NCBI GenBank assembly: GCA_964388445.1
Contig: CAYMAI010000010.1
Span: 16,629-80,628, forward strand
From: CAYMAI01 sp964388445
Lineage (GTDB): Bacteria; 4484-113; JAGGVC01
Length of the DNA stretch: 64,000 nt
Direction: 5' to 3'
The notes under the pieces were generated by a model. It was not told the origin of the DNA and ran no database searches. It saw nothing but the letters and a program-made list of their open reading frames with translations. How positions within the stretch are numbered: position 1 is the stretch's first letter; every line of letters starts with the position of its first letter. The translations under genes were made by a program, and so were the position numbers. Below are positions 9,273-17,609 of the stretch, one piece after another.

Positions 9273-11879
9273 ATGGGAACCAAGTCGGGAACGCGCGCGT
9301 TTCTCGCCGCGCTGATTTTGGCCGTGTTGTTTCTGTTCAATTCCTGCTCATCCGGTGGGAATTCACCCGTTAAATCTCCGCAAGGCGCATCGCTTGGCGG
9401 CGCGCTTGCGGAACTTCGTGTGCTCGAAACTCCGCCGGGCGCGGACGAAAGTGTGTTCGACGCGCTAAAGCTGGAACTCGAATCGAAGCTAACCGAAATT
9501 TGGGGCGGCGCGGACAGAATAGTCGCGCGTGCGCCCTCCGGCGATTCGGGCCGTGTCACCGACCTCTGGTACGATTCCGGCACGGGGCATCTAACATGGA
9601 GCTATGTCAATCTCGGCGATTACGACTGCAGCGGAGAAATCGGGATTCCCGATATTACGCCGATTGCGCTGAACTATCTCGCCCTGACCGACGATGGAGT
9701 CGGCGACGACGATTACGAGAGGTGGATAGACGGCGACGGAAACGGAGAAATCGGGATTCCCGACATCACAGCAATCGCGCTCGGCTATCTATCGCAGGTC
9801 ATGGAATATCTGGTTCTCACTTGCGACACCGCCGAAGGCGAGTATGTGGAAATCGGGCGGGTGTCGTATCCCGGCGCGCCGTCGTTTCCGGTGACATTCG
9901 ACGCGCCACTTCCGCCCGGCTCAATGGAATTTATCGCGGTTCAACCCGTGGACTTCGACAACAATGCGGGCGAGCGCAGCAATCCATGCACGCTTAGCGG
10001 CAATCTTCCGCCGGTCGCGGAAATTATCCCGAGCGCCGATTTAGGGGTGGCGCCGTTTGACGTCGATTTCAACGCGACGGGTTCGAGCGACCCCGACGGC
10101 GTTATCGCAAAGTACGAGTGGGATTACGACGGCGACGGCGTGTGGGACGAGGATACGGGAACGACGCCGTACGGTCATTACACTTACACCGCGCCCGGCA
10201 CGTTTTACGCGACGCTCAAAGTAACCGACGACGGCGGACTTATAGACACCGCGACCGCCACAATCGAAGTTACAACGGATGGGAACCAGCCGCCGACCGC
10301 GAACATCGTCGCGACGCCGGACTACGGCCCGCTTCCGCTTGAAGTTTTTCTCGACGCAAACCTGTCGAGCGACCCGGACGGCGTAATCGTAAATTATGAA
10401 TGGGACTTCGAAGGCGACGGAGTTTGGGATGCGAATACCGACGGCGAATTTTCGATTTACCACACGTACGACGGGGCCGGCGAATATTATCCCGCGGTGC
10501 GCGTAACCGACGACGGCGGTCTTACCGCGGTGGCTTCTTGCTACGTCGGAGTCAGCGTCAACGAGCCGCCGGTCGCGGAATTCGAGTGGTGGACGACGGG
10601 CGTCGCGTACGAAGTGGAATTCGATGCATGGCAGTCTTACGACAACGACGGCGAGATTCTGCTCTACGAGTGGGATTTCGATAACGACGGCATTTACGAC
10701 TTCTCCGACCCGGAGCAGTATGCCACGCACAATTTCGGCATGGTGGGCGAGTACGAATGCGTGCTGCGCGTCACCGACGACCGCGGCGCCACTGGTATCG
10801 CGGCGAAATTCGTTTACGTTCCGCCGCCCGCGCTCGATTGGTTCATTACTAACCCCGCAGGACCGGGCGATTTCAAAGCGCCGTCCCTTGCGGAAATCGG
10901 CGGAAGTCCGGCTATCAGCTATTGCGACAACGCCACCGGGACAATTTACTACGTACAAGCAACTGACACTTACGGCGAATCTTGGGGAACGCCGAGCGCG
11001 GTCGAGCTTGAAGATGCCGCCGGAACGGCACTTTTCGAAGCTGACGGTTTTCCCGGCATCGCTTACAACGCGTCGGTTGCGGACCACCTTAGGTACATTC
11101 GCGCCGCGAACGCGGAAGGGACGGTGTGGGGCTCGAACATTTTGCTCGACGGCTCGGTCGGCGCCGGCTGGAGTCTTAACTACGCCGACGTCGCGGGAAT
11201 GCCCGCGCTTGCTTACCACACGGGGAGCTGGCAGGCGGTGGACTTCATTCGCGCCACGGACGTGCAAGGCGGAAACTGGGGCACGCCGTTCAGAATATCG
11301 TTGGATGCGAGCCAACCCAATTCGCTCCATATGGTCGCGGGGCTTCCCGCCGTCACGTACATCGATAAAGTCAATTGGAACATAATGTACCGGCGCGCGC
11401 TGTTCGACGACGGCTCCGGTTGGGAATCGCCGGTAACCGTTGTCAGCGAAGGCGACCAATTCGACGGCTGCTCGATGGTTACGCTCGGCACGACGCCGAA
11501 CGTACCCGCAATCGCTTATATAGACAGCACGAACAAAAGGCTGATGTTCGTTCGCGCGACCGACTCGACGGGTTCGACTTGGGACGCTCCGCAAGTTATC
11601 GACGACTACGCATGGCCCGCTGACGTTTCGCTTGCAATCGTGGACGGCGTGCCCTGCGTGGCGTATTTTTCGTACACGCCGCCGTGGAACGCCTATCTGG
11701 CATTCAGATACGCCGCCGATGCGGCTGGCACGATTTGGAGCGACAGGCATTCGCTGCACGACAGCTATGTGCTGAAAGTGAAGCTTGCCGATGTGATGGG
11801 ACACCCGGCGATAGTGTGGTACGACTTCGTCGAACCCGGAATGTATTATGCGGTGAGCTTGCCGGCCCCGCCGTCTTAG
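9273..11879 (+). CDS. Dockerin-type lipoprotein with three PKD domains and propeller-like repeats
   Basis: The largest paralogue, 868 residues. The signal ends LFNSCSS (lipobox). Dockerin repeats are GDYDCSGEIGIPDITPIA and DGDGNGEIGIPDITAIA (about 112-175). Three PKD domains follow, each with a (D/N)DG ... YEWDxxxDG core (about residues 250-525). The final 340 residues are propeller-like repeats of the pattern GxPAIxY and ATDxxGxxWG. The start is ATG 9273 after GGAGGAGAAAG, a leader shared with the gene at 7051. Long antisense frames here are shadows. A terminator follows at 11933-11959. Adhesion or extracellular polymer binding is an inference from the domains. Confidence 0.82.
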   Translation: MGTKSGTRAFLAALILAVLFLFNSCSSGGNSPVKSPQGASLGGALAELRVLETPPGADESVFDALKLELESKLTEIWGGADRIVARAPSGDSGRVTDLWYDSGTGHLTWSYVNLGDYDCSGEIGIPDITPIALNYLALTDDGVGDDDYERWIDGDGNGEIGIPDITAIALGYLSQVMEYLVLTCDTAEGEYVEIGRVSYPGAPSFPVTFDAPLPPGSMEFIAVQPVDFDNNAGERSNPCTLSGNLPPVAEIIPSADLGVAPFDVDFNATGSSDPDGVIAKYEWDYDGDGVWDEDTGTTPYGHYTYTAPGTFYATLKVTDDGGLIDTATATIEVTTDGNQPPTANIVATPDYGPLPLEVFLDANLSSDPDGVIVNYEWDFEGDGVWDANTDGEFSIYHTYDGAGEYYPAVRVTDDGGLTAVASCYVGVSVNEPPVAEFEWWTTGVAYEVEFDAWQSYDNDGEILLYEWDFDNDGIYDFSDPEQYATHNFGMVGEYECVLRVTDDRGATGIAAKFVYVPPPALDWFITNPAGPGDFKAPSLAEIGGSPAISYCDNATGTIYYVQATDTYGESWGTPSAVELEDAAGTALFEADGFPGIAYNASVADHLRYIRAANAEGTVWGSNILLDGSVGAGWSLNYADVAGMPALAYHTGSWQAVDFIRATDVQGGNWGTPFRISLDASQPNSLHMVAGLPAVTYIDKVNWNIMYRRALFDDGSGWESPVTVVSEGDQFDGCSMVTLGTTPNVPAIAYIDSTNKRLMFVRATDSTGSTWDAPQVIDDYAWPADVSLAIVDGVPCVAYFSYTPPWNAYLAFRYAADAAGTIWSDRHSLHDSYVLKVKLADVMGHPAIVWYDFVEPGMYYAVSLPAPPS

Positions 11880-11932
11880 ACGCGGAATAAGCCGCGCTGC
11901 GCAATTACGCATTGACATGCTGTATGGATGTA

Positions 11933-11959
11933 CGGCCCGGGGAAACCCGGGCCGGTTTT
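11933..11959 (+). terminator. Rho-independent terminator after the dockerin cluster
   Basis: Arms CGGCCCGGG (11933-11941) and CCCGGGCCG (11946-11954) form a 9-bp stem with a GAAA loop, followed by GTTTTC. It ends the plus-strand dockerin transcript. Confidence 0.7.
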
Positions 11960-12076
11960 CATATTAAGTCGGAATTATGGTAATTCATATTTCAAAATGT
12001 GCGCAGGACTATCGAGCCAATACTATCTTTAGCGCGATATCTGCTGTTAAAAGGCACCTTGAATTGAGGCAACCAG

Positions 12077-12997
12077 TTAAGGCAACATAAGCTGCTGGCC
12101 AATTAGCGCAGTGCTATTCACATAACCCGTTCCGATCTTTACATTATTGCTGCCATATGCGTTTACTTTATACCAAGGATTTCCCTGATAATTTAATACA
12201 TCCAATATTTCTATAATTCCCTGTTTTGGAATAAGTACCATTTTCTCCAGATCTGCAATTGGATCTTCTGGATTGTAAGCTTGCATCAATGGAGTTTGTT
12301 CTGACAAATAATATTTCCGTCCAACATCTAGATTCACTGGGTCATAGCTTGGAAAAACATTTGGGGCAGTCGCTAATTTCTCGATTGGATAATCAATTTC
12401 GATTTCGCTTTCAATAATTCTAATCCCGTCCGTATTTACCGCAGTTCCTGTTAGTTTTGAGTTTTGTTCACCGAACCGAGAATCCGACTGATTCACTGGC
12501 ACAATCATGCTAAGCTCAATTTTATCGCCGATTGTTTCGACATCAAATCTTAATCCGATGCGTGACATTTCTTCCTGCTTTTTGTCAAGTGAATTTTTCC
12601 ATTTTTCATTGTCAAGCAGTATTTCACGTTTTGACTTCCATTCTGCTGCCTTGCTTTTTTCAGAAAAATAATCAACCAAATAGACTGCGGGACTTCCTTT
12701 TTCAGAATAGGGCCTTGAAACGCTAATAATTATGTCCGTGCTGTCCGGCAGGTCTGTCTCCAAAATTATGCTAAGGATTGATCCGTTCAATTCGCTATGC
12801 ACGTCGAATTTATTGCAGACGATTTTATCTGCATTTTCAGTATGTGAATTTGAATCGTTTTCGGGACAACCCGCCATAAAAGGCAATAACGCGGAAACTG
12901 TTATTGCAAAGGCATTCGGCACTAAGCGTCCATTTGAGAAAAAAAGGAAAATGAAACGTCTAAGGCTTGAATTCAATGAGCTTTCGCATATTGGCAT
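12077..12997 (-). CDS. AT-rich lipoprotein with SH3-like C-terminus
   Basis: A 306-residue protein starting at ATG 12997 behind AGGAG. A hydrophobic stretch ends in the lipobox-like MAGC (about residues 40-43), so it is probably an exported lipoprotein. The middle is charged and of unknown fold. The last 80 residues (from about 228, YYLSEQTPLMQAY onward to TGYVNSTALIG) look like a bacterial SH3-type domain, which often binds cell-wall material. Base composition is clearly lower in GC than the dockerin genes, which suggests acquisition. No named family is recognised. Confidence 0.6.
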   Translation of the reverse strand: MPICESSLNSSLRRFIFLFFSNGRLVPNAFAITVSALLPFMAGCPENDSNSHTENADKIVCNKFDVHSELNGSILSIILETDLPDSTDIIISVSRPYSEKGSPAVYLVDYFSEKSKAAEWKSKREILLDNEKWKNSLDKKQEEMSRIGLRFDVETIGDKIELSMIVPVNQSDSRFGEQNSKLTGTAVNTDGIRIIESEIEIDYPIEKLATAPNVFPSYDPVNLDVGRKYYLSEQTPLMQAYNPEDPIADLEKMVLIPKQGIIEILDVLNYQGNPWYKVNAYGSNNVKIGTGYVNSTALIGQQLMLP

Positions 12998-13047
12998 ATC
13001 AAAATCTCCTAGTTAGCGGGCAAGATAAATGATCATTCTACACCTAC

Positions 13048-13184
13048 CCCATCCGTTTCAGCACTTCGTAGGCGATGACCATCCGCCGGATTTCGTTCGT
13101 GCCTTCGTAGATGCGCTTGATCCGGGCGTCGCGGTAGTACCTTTCGAGCGGGAAGTCTTTCGTATATCCGTAAACGCCGATTGT
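13048..13184 (-). pseudogene. Second copy of the acyl-CoA dehydrogenase 3' end
   Basis: The minus strand encodes YGYTKDFPLERYYRDARIK and continues to VLKRMG plus a stop, the C-terminus of an acyl-CoA dehydrogenase. Bases 13048-13179 match 13817-13948 of the intact gene at 124 of 132 positions. Several differences are synonymous, including the stop (TAG against TAA) and CGG against AGG for Arg, so it looks like a fragment from a related genome rather than a fresh duplication. It lies in direct orientation with the intact copy, with the DUF488 gene between them. Upstream coding is missing. Confidence 0.85.
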
Positions 13185-13213
13185 GTAAATCCTCATCCTA
13201 ATACCCGAATCCG

Positions 13214-13759
13214 CTAAAATTTTCTATTCGAAGTAAATGCGATTTCGAACAGGTTTATCTGTCCGCCGGTCAGTCTGCGGATGACGTCTTCCTGCGAGAC
13301 GGCATTGCCTTCTTCGTCAATATGAATCCCGGTCACGCCCTTTTTTACCAGCGTTTCGCCTATCATCTTGCTTCTATGGCACATTTCGGGTTTTAGCTCG
13401 CTGCACATGATGCACACCGCGGTTCGCGAGCGGGCAAGGGCAACCAAAGTTTCGATTCCGTCTATATACACTTTTCGCATGGTCAGCTTGGAATAGTCCG
13501 CTTTGCCGCCCGTTAAGTAGTTTTCATCGTCTGTAAAGCCGCCGAGCGAGCCGCCCATAAACATGTATTCGATGCCGCGTTCTTTCATCGCGGCATCTAG
13601 ATTGTGCCGATTGAAATCAGGTACGTATTTAGAAAAAGGGCTGGAGCGAACATCCACGAGCGTGGTGATACCGCTTGCCAAAAGGAGCGAGAAAAACTCG
13701 TCCATTGTGCGGTTTCCGTGGCCTATAGAGTAAATCGTAATGCCAGAATTCTTTTCCAC
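13214..13759 (-). CDS. DUF488 family protein
   Basis: A 181-residue DUF488 protein. The family hallmark is the N-terminal IYSIGHGNRTMDEFFSLL followed by LVDVRSSPFSKY, with later conserved cysteines in CIMCSELKPEMCHR. Its biochemical role is not established. The start is taken as GTG 13759 because a TGGTATAAT element ends exactly 6 bases upstream, so the message would begin at the GTG and be leaderless; no ribosome site is visible. The gene sits between an intact acyl-CoA dehydrogenase gene and a second copy of that gene's 3' end, the signature of an inserted cassette. Confidence 0.85.
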   Translation of the reverse strand: MEKNSGITIYSIGHGNRTMDEFFSLLLASGITTLVDVRSSPFSKYVPDFNRHNLDAAMKERGIEYMFMGGSLGGFTDDENYLTGGKADYSKLTMRKVYIDGIETLVALARSRTAVCIMCSELKPEMCHRSKMIGETLVKKGVTGIHIDEEGNAVSQEDVIRRLTGGQINLFEIAFTSNRKF

Positions 13760-13765
13760 GCTGCA

Positions 13766-13774
13766 ATTATACCA
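13766..13774 (-). promoter_or_regulatory. Extended -10 box of the DUF488 gene
   Basis: On the minus strand TGGTATAAT occupies 13774-13766 and is followed by 6 bases and then GTG 13759. Transcription should start at or beside the initiation codon. Confidence 0.55.
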
Positions 13775-13812
13775 GCTGCGCCGTACAGCCCGCCATGTTG
13801 GCACCAGCCGAT

Positions 13813-14973
13813 TTAACCCATCCTTTTCAGCACTTCGTGGGCGATGACCATCCGCTGGATTTCGTTCGTGCCTTCGTAGATGCGCTTGATGCGGGCGTCG
13901 CGATAGTACCTTTCGAGCGGGAAGTCTTTCGTATAGCCGTATCCGCCGTGAATCTGGAGCGCGAGGTCGGTGATGCGCCCGACAACTTCGCTGGCGTACA
14001 GCTTTGCCTGCGCCGCTTCGAGCGTGCATTTGCCGTCTTTCGCGTCTTTCGTCCACGCCGCGTATAAAGTCATCAGTCTCGCAGCCTGAAGCTCGGTCGC
14101 CATGTCCGCGAGCATCCACTGTATCGCCTGAAAATCTTTAAGCGCGTGGCCGAACTGCTCGCGCTCTTTAGAATATTTCACCGCGGCTTCGAGCGCGGCC
14201 TGGCCGATGCCGACCGACGCTGCGGCGACGCCGATGCGCCCGCTGTCGAGCGTCTTCATCGCCATCAAAAATCCGCGGCCGATTCCGCGCTCGCCGCCGA
14301 GAATCTGGTCTTTATGGACGCGTACGTTTTCGAAGTGCAGCTCGGTTTGCACGGTGCCGCGTATGCCCATCGTTTCTTCGATTTTGCCCGTCGTGAAGCC
14401 TGGCGTGTCGCGGTCCACGATAAATCCCGTAATTCCGCGCAGCCCCGCCTTCGGGTTCGTCGTCGCCATAATAACGAAAATGCCGGCGTAGTGGCCGTTC
14501 GTTATCCACTGCTTGTGGCCGTTGATTACGTAATAATCGCCGTCTTTGTCCGCTCTCGTGCGGATGCCAGCGGCGTCGCTTCCGGCGGACGGCTCGGTCA
14601 ACCCGAACGCGCCGATTTTTTCGCCGCTCGTAAGTTGGGGAAGATAGGTGTTTTTCTGCTGGTCCGTGCCGAACAGCAGAATCGGCATGCAGCAAAGCGA
14701 GCAGTGCGCGCCGAGAATCGTCGCGGTCGAGCCGCAGGCGCGCGCCACTTCCTCGCCGATTAGCGCGTACGAAAGCGTGTCGAGGCCCGGCCCGCCGTAT
14801 TCTTCCGGTATCGGCGGCGTCAAAAGGCCGAGCTCGGCCATTTTCTTGAGCGTATCTTCCGGAAACGCCCGCGTGGTTTCAAGCTCGGCGGCTTGAGGCG
14901 CAAGCACTTCCTCCGCAAACTCGCGCGCCATGTCGCGAATCATCTGGTGGTCTTCGCCAAGGGCAAACTCCAT
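13813..14973 (-). CDS. Acyl-CoA dehydrogenase
   Basis: A 386-residue FAD-dependent acyl-CoA dehydrogenase, which introduces a 2,3 double bond into acyl-CoA in fatty-acid or amino-acid breakdown. The family signatures are GAFGLTEPSAGSD (about 140-152), WITNGHYAG, and the C-terminal QIHGGYGYTKDFPLERYYRD and RIYEGTNEIQR, the last holding the usual catalytic Glu. Length is normal. The start is ATG 14973 behind GGAGGAG. Chain-length specificity cannot be told; the sequence is closest in style to short-chain (butyryl-CoA) enzymes. No electron-transfer flavoprotein genes are nearby. Confidence 0.93.
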   Translation of the reverse strand: MEFALGEDHQMIRDMAREFAEEVLAPQAAELETTRAFPEDTLKKMAELGLLTPPIPEEYGGPGLDTLSYALIGEEVARACGSTATILGAHCSLCCMPILLFGTDQQKNTYLPQLTSGEKIGAFGLTEPSAGSDAAGIRTRADKDGDYYVINGHKQWITNGHYAGIFVIMATTNPKAGLRGITGFIVDRDTPGFTTGKIEETMGIRGTVQTELHFENVRVHKDQILGGERGIGRGFLMAMKTLDSGRIGVAAASVGIGQAALEAAVKYSKEREQFGHALKDFQAIQWMLADMATELQAARLMTLYAAWTKDAKDGKCTLEAAQAKLYASEVVGRITDLALQIHGGYGYTKDFPLERYYRDARIKRIYEGTNEIQRMVIAHEVLKRMG

Positions 14974-15007
14974 TTTTCTCCTCCGGGGCCGGTCGGCCCA
15001 TAGCGGA

Positions 15008-15013
15008 ATTATA
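15008..15013 (-). promoter_or_regulatory. -10 box of the acyl-CoA dehydrogenase gene
   Basis: TATAAT on the minus strand in the context GGGATATAATTCC, 35 bases before the start codon. Confidence 0.5.
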
Positions 15014-15114
15014 TCCCGATGCGGTTACCGAAGGCGCATGGAATGCGGCTTTTTCCCAAATGAACGGCCGCCGGAAAATTCGTTCACAAAGAAAAAATTT
15101 TTTTCGCAAACCCC

Positions 15115-15141
15115 TTTACATTTCAAAAAAAGTAGTAAAAT
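15115..15141 (+). promoter_or_regulatory. Predicted promoter of the histone-like peptide gene
   Basis: TTTACA (15115-15120) and TAAAAT (15136-15141) are 15 bases apart in a very A/T-rich stretch. AAGGAG follows, 7 bases before the ATG at 15178. Confidence 0.45.
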
Positions 15142-15177
15142 AAAACCGCTGTTAAATCTCTTTTAAGGAGTTTGGCT

Positions 15178-15279
15178 ATGCCGACCAAGAAGGCTCCTGA
15201 AAAGGCTGCAAAGCCTGCCGCGAAGGCGAAGCCCGCGGCGAAGGCCGCGAAGCCTGCCGCAAAGACGAAGAAGAAGTAG
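15178..15279 (+). CDS. Short Lys/Ala/Pro-rich histone-H1-like peptide
   Basis: A 33-residue protein made almost only of Lys, Ala and Pro in repeats of the kind KPAAKAKPAAKAAKPAAK, ending TKKK. Such tails occur in histone-H1-like and AlgP-like bacterial nucleoid proteins. Here the tail stands alone as a complete gene, with AAGGAG before the ATG, a promoter-like region upstream and a strong terminator at 15350. It probably binds nucleic acids through charge. No globular domain is present and no frameshift links it to another frame, so it does not look like a fragment. Confidence 0.75.
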   Translation: MPTKKAPEKAAKPAAKAKPAAKAAKPAAKTKKK

Positions 15280-15349
15280 CGATACGTCTTCGGGGCGTTC
15301 GTTTTCGGAACGAAAGCGGCATCGCCCGGCGTTCCGAATGTAAATGTAG

Positions 15350-15379
15350 GACGCTGTTTCGAAAAAACAGCGTCTTTTT
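15350..15379 (+). terminator. Rho-independent terminator of the histone-like gene
   Basis: Arms GACGCTGTTT (15350-15359) and AAACAGCGTC (15365-15374) form a perfect 10-bp stem with a 5-base loop, followed by TTTTT. Confidence 0.85.
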
Positions 15380-15429
15380 AATGCCCGAATTCGGGTAGGG
15401 TTATCCACAAAGGTGTTGATAACTTTCCA

Positions 15430-16479
15430 CTAAACCTCAAGAAAATCCGTCTGCTCGTTTTTATCTTTCCTGCCGCGCCAAACATAGTCGAATCGCTTGT
15501 GATAATTCGGGTCGGGGCGCGGCTCCACGCCGTATTCTCCGCCGCTTCCCTCTTCCGGCGCGGGCAGCTTCGCGATTTTCTCGTCGTGAGCCTTACGTAT
15601 ATGCGCGGGCAAAAAGTCCCGCTCGATTTTCCGCAGCGTGTCCGCTTCGTCCAGTTCGTATCCGCCTTCGCGGTAAATTCCGGCGAGACGCCAGCGCGCG
15701 CGCGCGATTAAAAATGGATTGCGTTTATGTGTGAAAAGCAGCGCGGCGCGATATTCCGAAATCGCCCGATCGATTCCATGCTCCGCAAGCATCGCTTCCG
15801 CGCGAAGCATCGTCAGGCCGATGTCCAGCGAGTCGGTGTTTTTATAGGTTCTGTTGGACAGAAGCCGCCATGCGTCCGCGTAATTCCCCATCCGAATGTG
15901 GATAAGTACGATCATATATAGCATTTCGTCTATCAGGTAATATTCGTTCGCGGCGCGGTCGATTAGCCGCCCCGATTCCACGAAGTCCCCCGTTTCGATA
16001 TACGCCGCCGCGGCCGCCATCATCATTCCCAGCCGATTCGGGTAAAACGCCATTACAAGGTCGTAGTCGAGTCTGACGAGAACCCTAAGGGACGGCAGCC
16101 ATGCCTTTATGTAGCGGCCCATCGGCTGGGCGCCGCGCACGTCGAACGCGGGAAGAATCGACTTCAGCCCCTTTTCGGGACGCCCGCTTTGGAAATGCGA
16201 AAGCGCGGCGATTACGCGCAAGTCGGGAAGCCAAGGCATCGCATTTCCGGCGGCGTCCATTTCGCGTGCTGCGAGCGCGAGCCGTCCTTCCGCGAATTTC
16301 GAAAGGCCGGACAGGACAAGTCTTTCGTGCCTGTGCATTAGAAAACGCGCCAGCGAGCCGATTTTGCGCACGCTTTCGGCCGAGTACGCAAGCGACTGGG
16401 CCTCGACCGGTACCTCGTAGAGCGGCGGAGGCGCCCGGAAAAAATCATCGTAATAATCGAGCGGCCTGATTTTGGTCAT
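15430..16479 (-). CDS. Helical-repeat (TPR-like) hypothetical protein
   Basis: A 349-residue cytoplasmic protein without signal peptide. The body (about residues 70-300) is a run of amphipathic helices with the Ala/Leu/Tyr spacing of tetratricopeptide repeats, for example MMAAAAAYIETGDFVESGRL and MLYMIVLIHIRMGNYADAW. The C-terminus is charged and low in complexity. TPR proteins usually mediate protein contacts; no partner is evident. The start is ATG 16479 with GGCAGG upstream; a longer reading to 16764 overlaps the divergent DUF3800 region and is unlikely. It has no clear named family. Confidence 0.65.
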   Translation of the reverse strand: MTKIRPLDYYDDFFRAPPPLYEVPVEAQSLAYSAESVRKIGSLARFLMHRHERLVLSGLSKFAEGRLALAAREMDAAGNAMPWLPDLRVIAALSHFQSGRPEKGLKSILPAFDVRGAQPMGRYIKAWLPSLRVLVRLDYDLVMAFYPNRLGMMMAAAAAYIETGDFVESGRLIDRAANEYYLIDEMLYMIVLIHIRMGNYADAWRLLSNRTYKNTDSLDIGLTMLRAEAMLAEHGIDRAISEYRAALLFTHKRNPFLIARARWRLAGIYREGGYELDEADTLRKIERDFLPAHIRKAHDEKIAKLPAPEEGSGGEYGVEPRPDPNYHKRFDYVWRGRKDKNEQTDFLEV

Positions 16480-16581
16480 TTCAAACCTGCCAAGATTCCA
16501 GATGTAGCAGTACGGCGCATGACCGTTCATTCTAAGGCAAATGGCAAAGTTTTCAAATTTTACCCTCAGGTTAGGCCAGCG

Positions 16582-16610
16582 TTGCCGAATTTCAATTTCG
16601 AGGGTATAAT
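16582..16610 (+). promoter_or_regulatory. Strong predicted promoter of the DUF3800 gene
   Basis: TTGCCG (16582-16587), a 17-base spacer and TATAAT (16605-16610). Transcription would begin near 16617, so in-frame ATG codons at 16609 and 16615 cannot serve as starts. Confidence 0.65.
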
Positions 16611-16643
16611 GAAAATGCGTCTGGGAGAGTCGCCAAGCGTCTC

Positions 16644-16676
16644 GCGACGGGCTAGCCTGTCCCCAGTCGCTTTTTT
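16644..16676 (+). terminator. Terminator-like hairpin in the leader of the DUF3800 gene
   Basis: GCGAC (16644-16648) plus GGG pairs with CCC and GTCGC (16666-16670), and TTTTTT follows directly (16671-16676). It lies between the promoter and the likely start codon at 16705, so it may act as an attenuator or end a short leader RNA of about 60 bases. Confidence 0.5.
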
Positions 16677-16704
16677 GCATAAACCAAGTATTCAAAGGCG
16701 AAAA

Positions 16705-17607
16705 TTGCATCTTTGTTACATAGACGAATCGGGAACTCCAGAAATTCCAGGCACTACATCCCATTACATTTTGGCGGCGCTGTCAATTCCAATAAGGCGA
16801 TGGAAAGAATGCAGCAATGACGTTGAAAGCATAAAACGGATATACGCTTTGGAGAGTTCTGAAATCCATGTGGCTTGGGTGTTACGAAATTATCTTGAAC
16901 AAATGTCGGTGAATGAATTTGATAAGCTTTCTTTCGACGCAAGAAGGAAGGAAATTTCAAATCAGAGAGAAGCTGCGCTTTCCAAGTTGCAAAAATCGAA
17001 TCGGAAGCTGTACATCCGGACAAAAAAGTACTATGGCCATACTGAAGCATATGTGCATTTATCTCGCGATCAGCGAAGGAAATTAATACTGGATTTGGCA
17101 AATTGTGTAAGCAAGTGGAAATTTGCTAGGCTTTTTGCGGAGTGCATAGATAAATCACATTTTGACCCAGTTTTGGCACGCAAATCCCCTGATGAGCAGG
17201 CTCTAGAGCAAATCGTGTCTAGATTCGAGAATTACTTGCGAAACATTTCATCCGTTCACTCTGTACTTGTGTATGGGTTATTGATTCACGACAATAATCA
17301 GGCTGTATCCAAAAGACATACGGAACTAATGAAGAAATTTCATGTAAGCGGCACGTTATGGACTACGGTAAACCACATTATCGAAACGCCACTTTTCGTG
17401 GATAGTCAGTTAACAAGTATGGTGCAAACGGCAGATTTGTGCGCATATGCATTGCGCAGATACTTGGAAAATAAAGAAGAAGAATTATTTGACATTATAT
17501 TCCGCCGTGCAGATAGAGCAGGAGATGTAGCAGTTGGAGTGCGCCATTTTACTGACGACTCCTGCCAATGCCGCATTTGCGCAGAACATCGCAAACCTAT
17601 CGAATAG
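16705..17607 (+). CDS. DUF3800 family protein
   Basis: A DUF3800 protein of about 300 residues. The family begins with a YIDESG motif, seen here as LHLCYIDESGTPE, and keeps later acidic residues such as those in QTADLCAYALRR. The fold is thought to be nuclease-like, and members are common near mobile or defence genes; function is unproven. The start is set at TTG 16705, preceded by AAAGGCG, because this places YIDESG at the usual N-terminal position and falls after the promoter. An earlier in-frame start would add about 30 residues. The gene is markedly AT-rich compared with both neighbours and ends 2 bases from the convergent ATPase gene. Confidence 0.75.
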   Translation: MHLCYIDESGTPEIPGTTSHYILAALSIPIRRWKECSNDVESIKRIYALESSEIHVAWVLRNYLEQMSVNEFDKLSFDARRKEISNQREAALSKLQKSNRKLYIRTKKYYGHTEAYVHLSRDQRRKLILDLANCVSKWKFARLFAECIDKSHFDPVLARKSPDEQALEQIVSRFENYLRNISSVHSVLVYGLLIHDNNQAVSKRHTELMKKFHVSGTLWTTVNHIIETPLFVDSQLTSMVQTADLCAYALRRYLENKEEELFDIIFRRADRAGDVAVGVRHFTDDSCQCRICAEHRKPIE

Positions 17608-17609
17608 TG

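Noticed and set aside
10041..11918. Long minus-strand open frame (625 codons)
   Set aside because: It lies antisense to the dockerin/PKD gene, has Arg/Val/His-rich text typical of shadow frames in GC-rich DNA, and no ribosome site.
13029..13217. Plus-strand 62-codon frame
   Set aside because: It is antisense to the acyl-CoA dehydrogenase vestige and mirrors an equally spurious frame opposite the intact gene.
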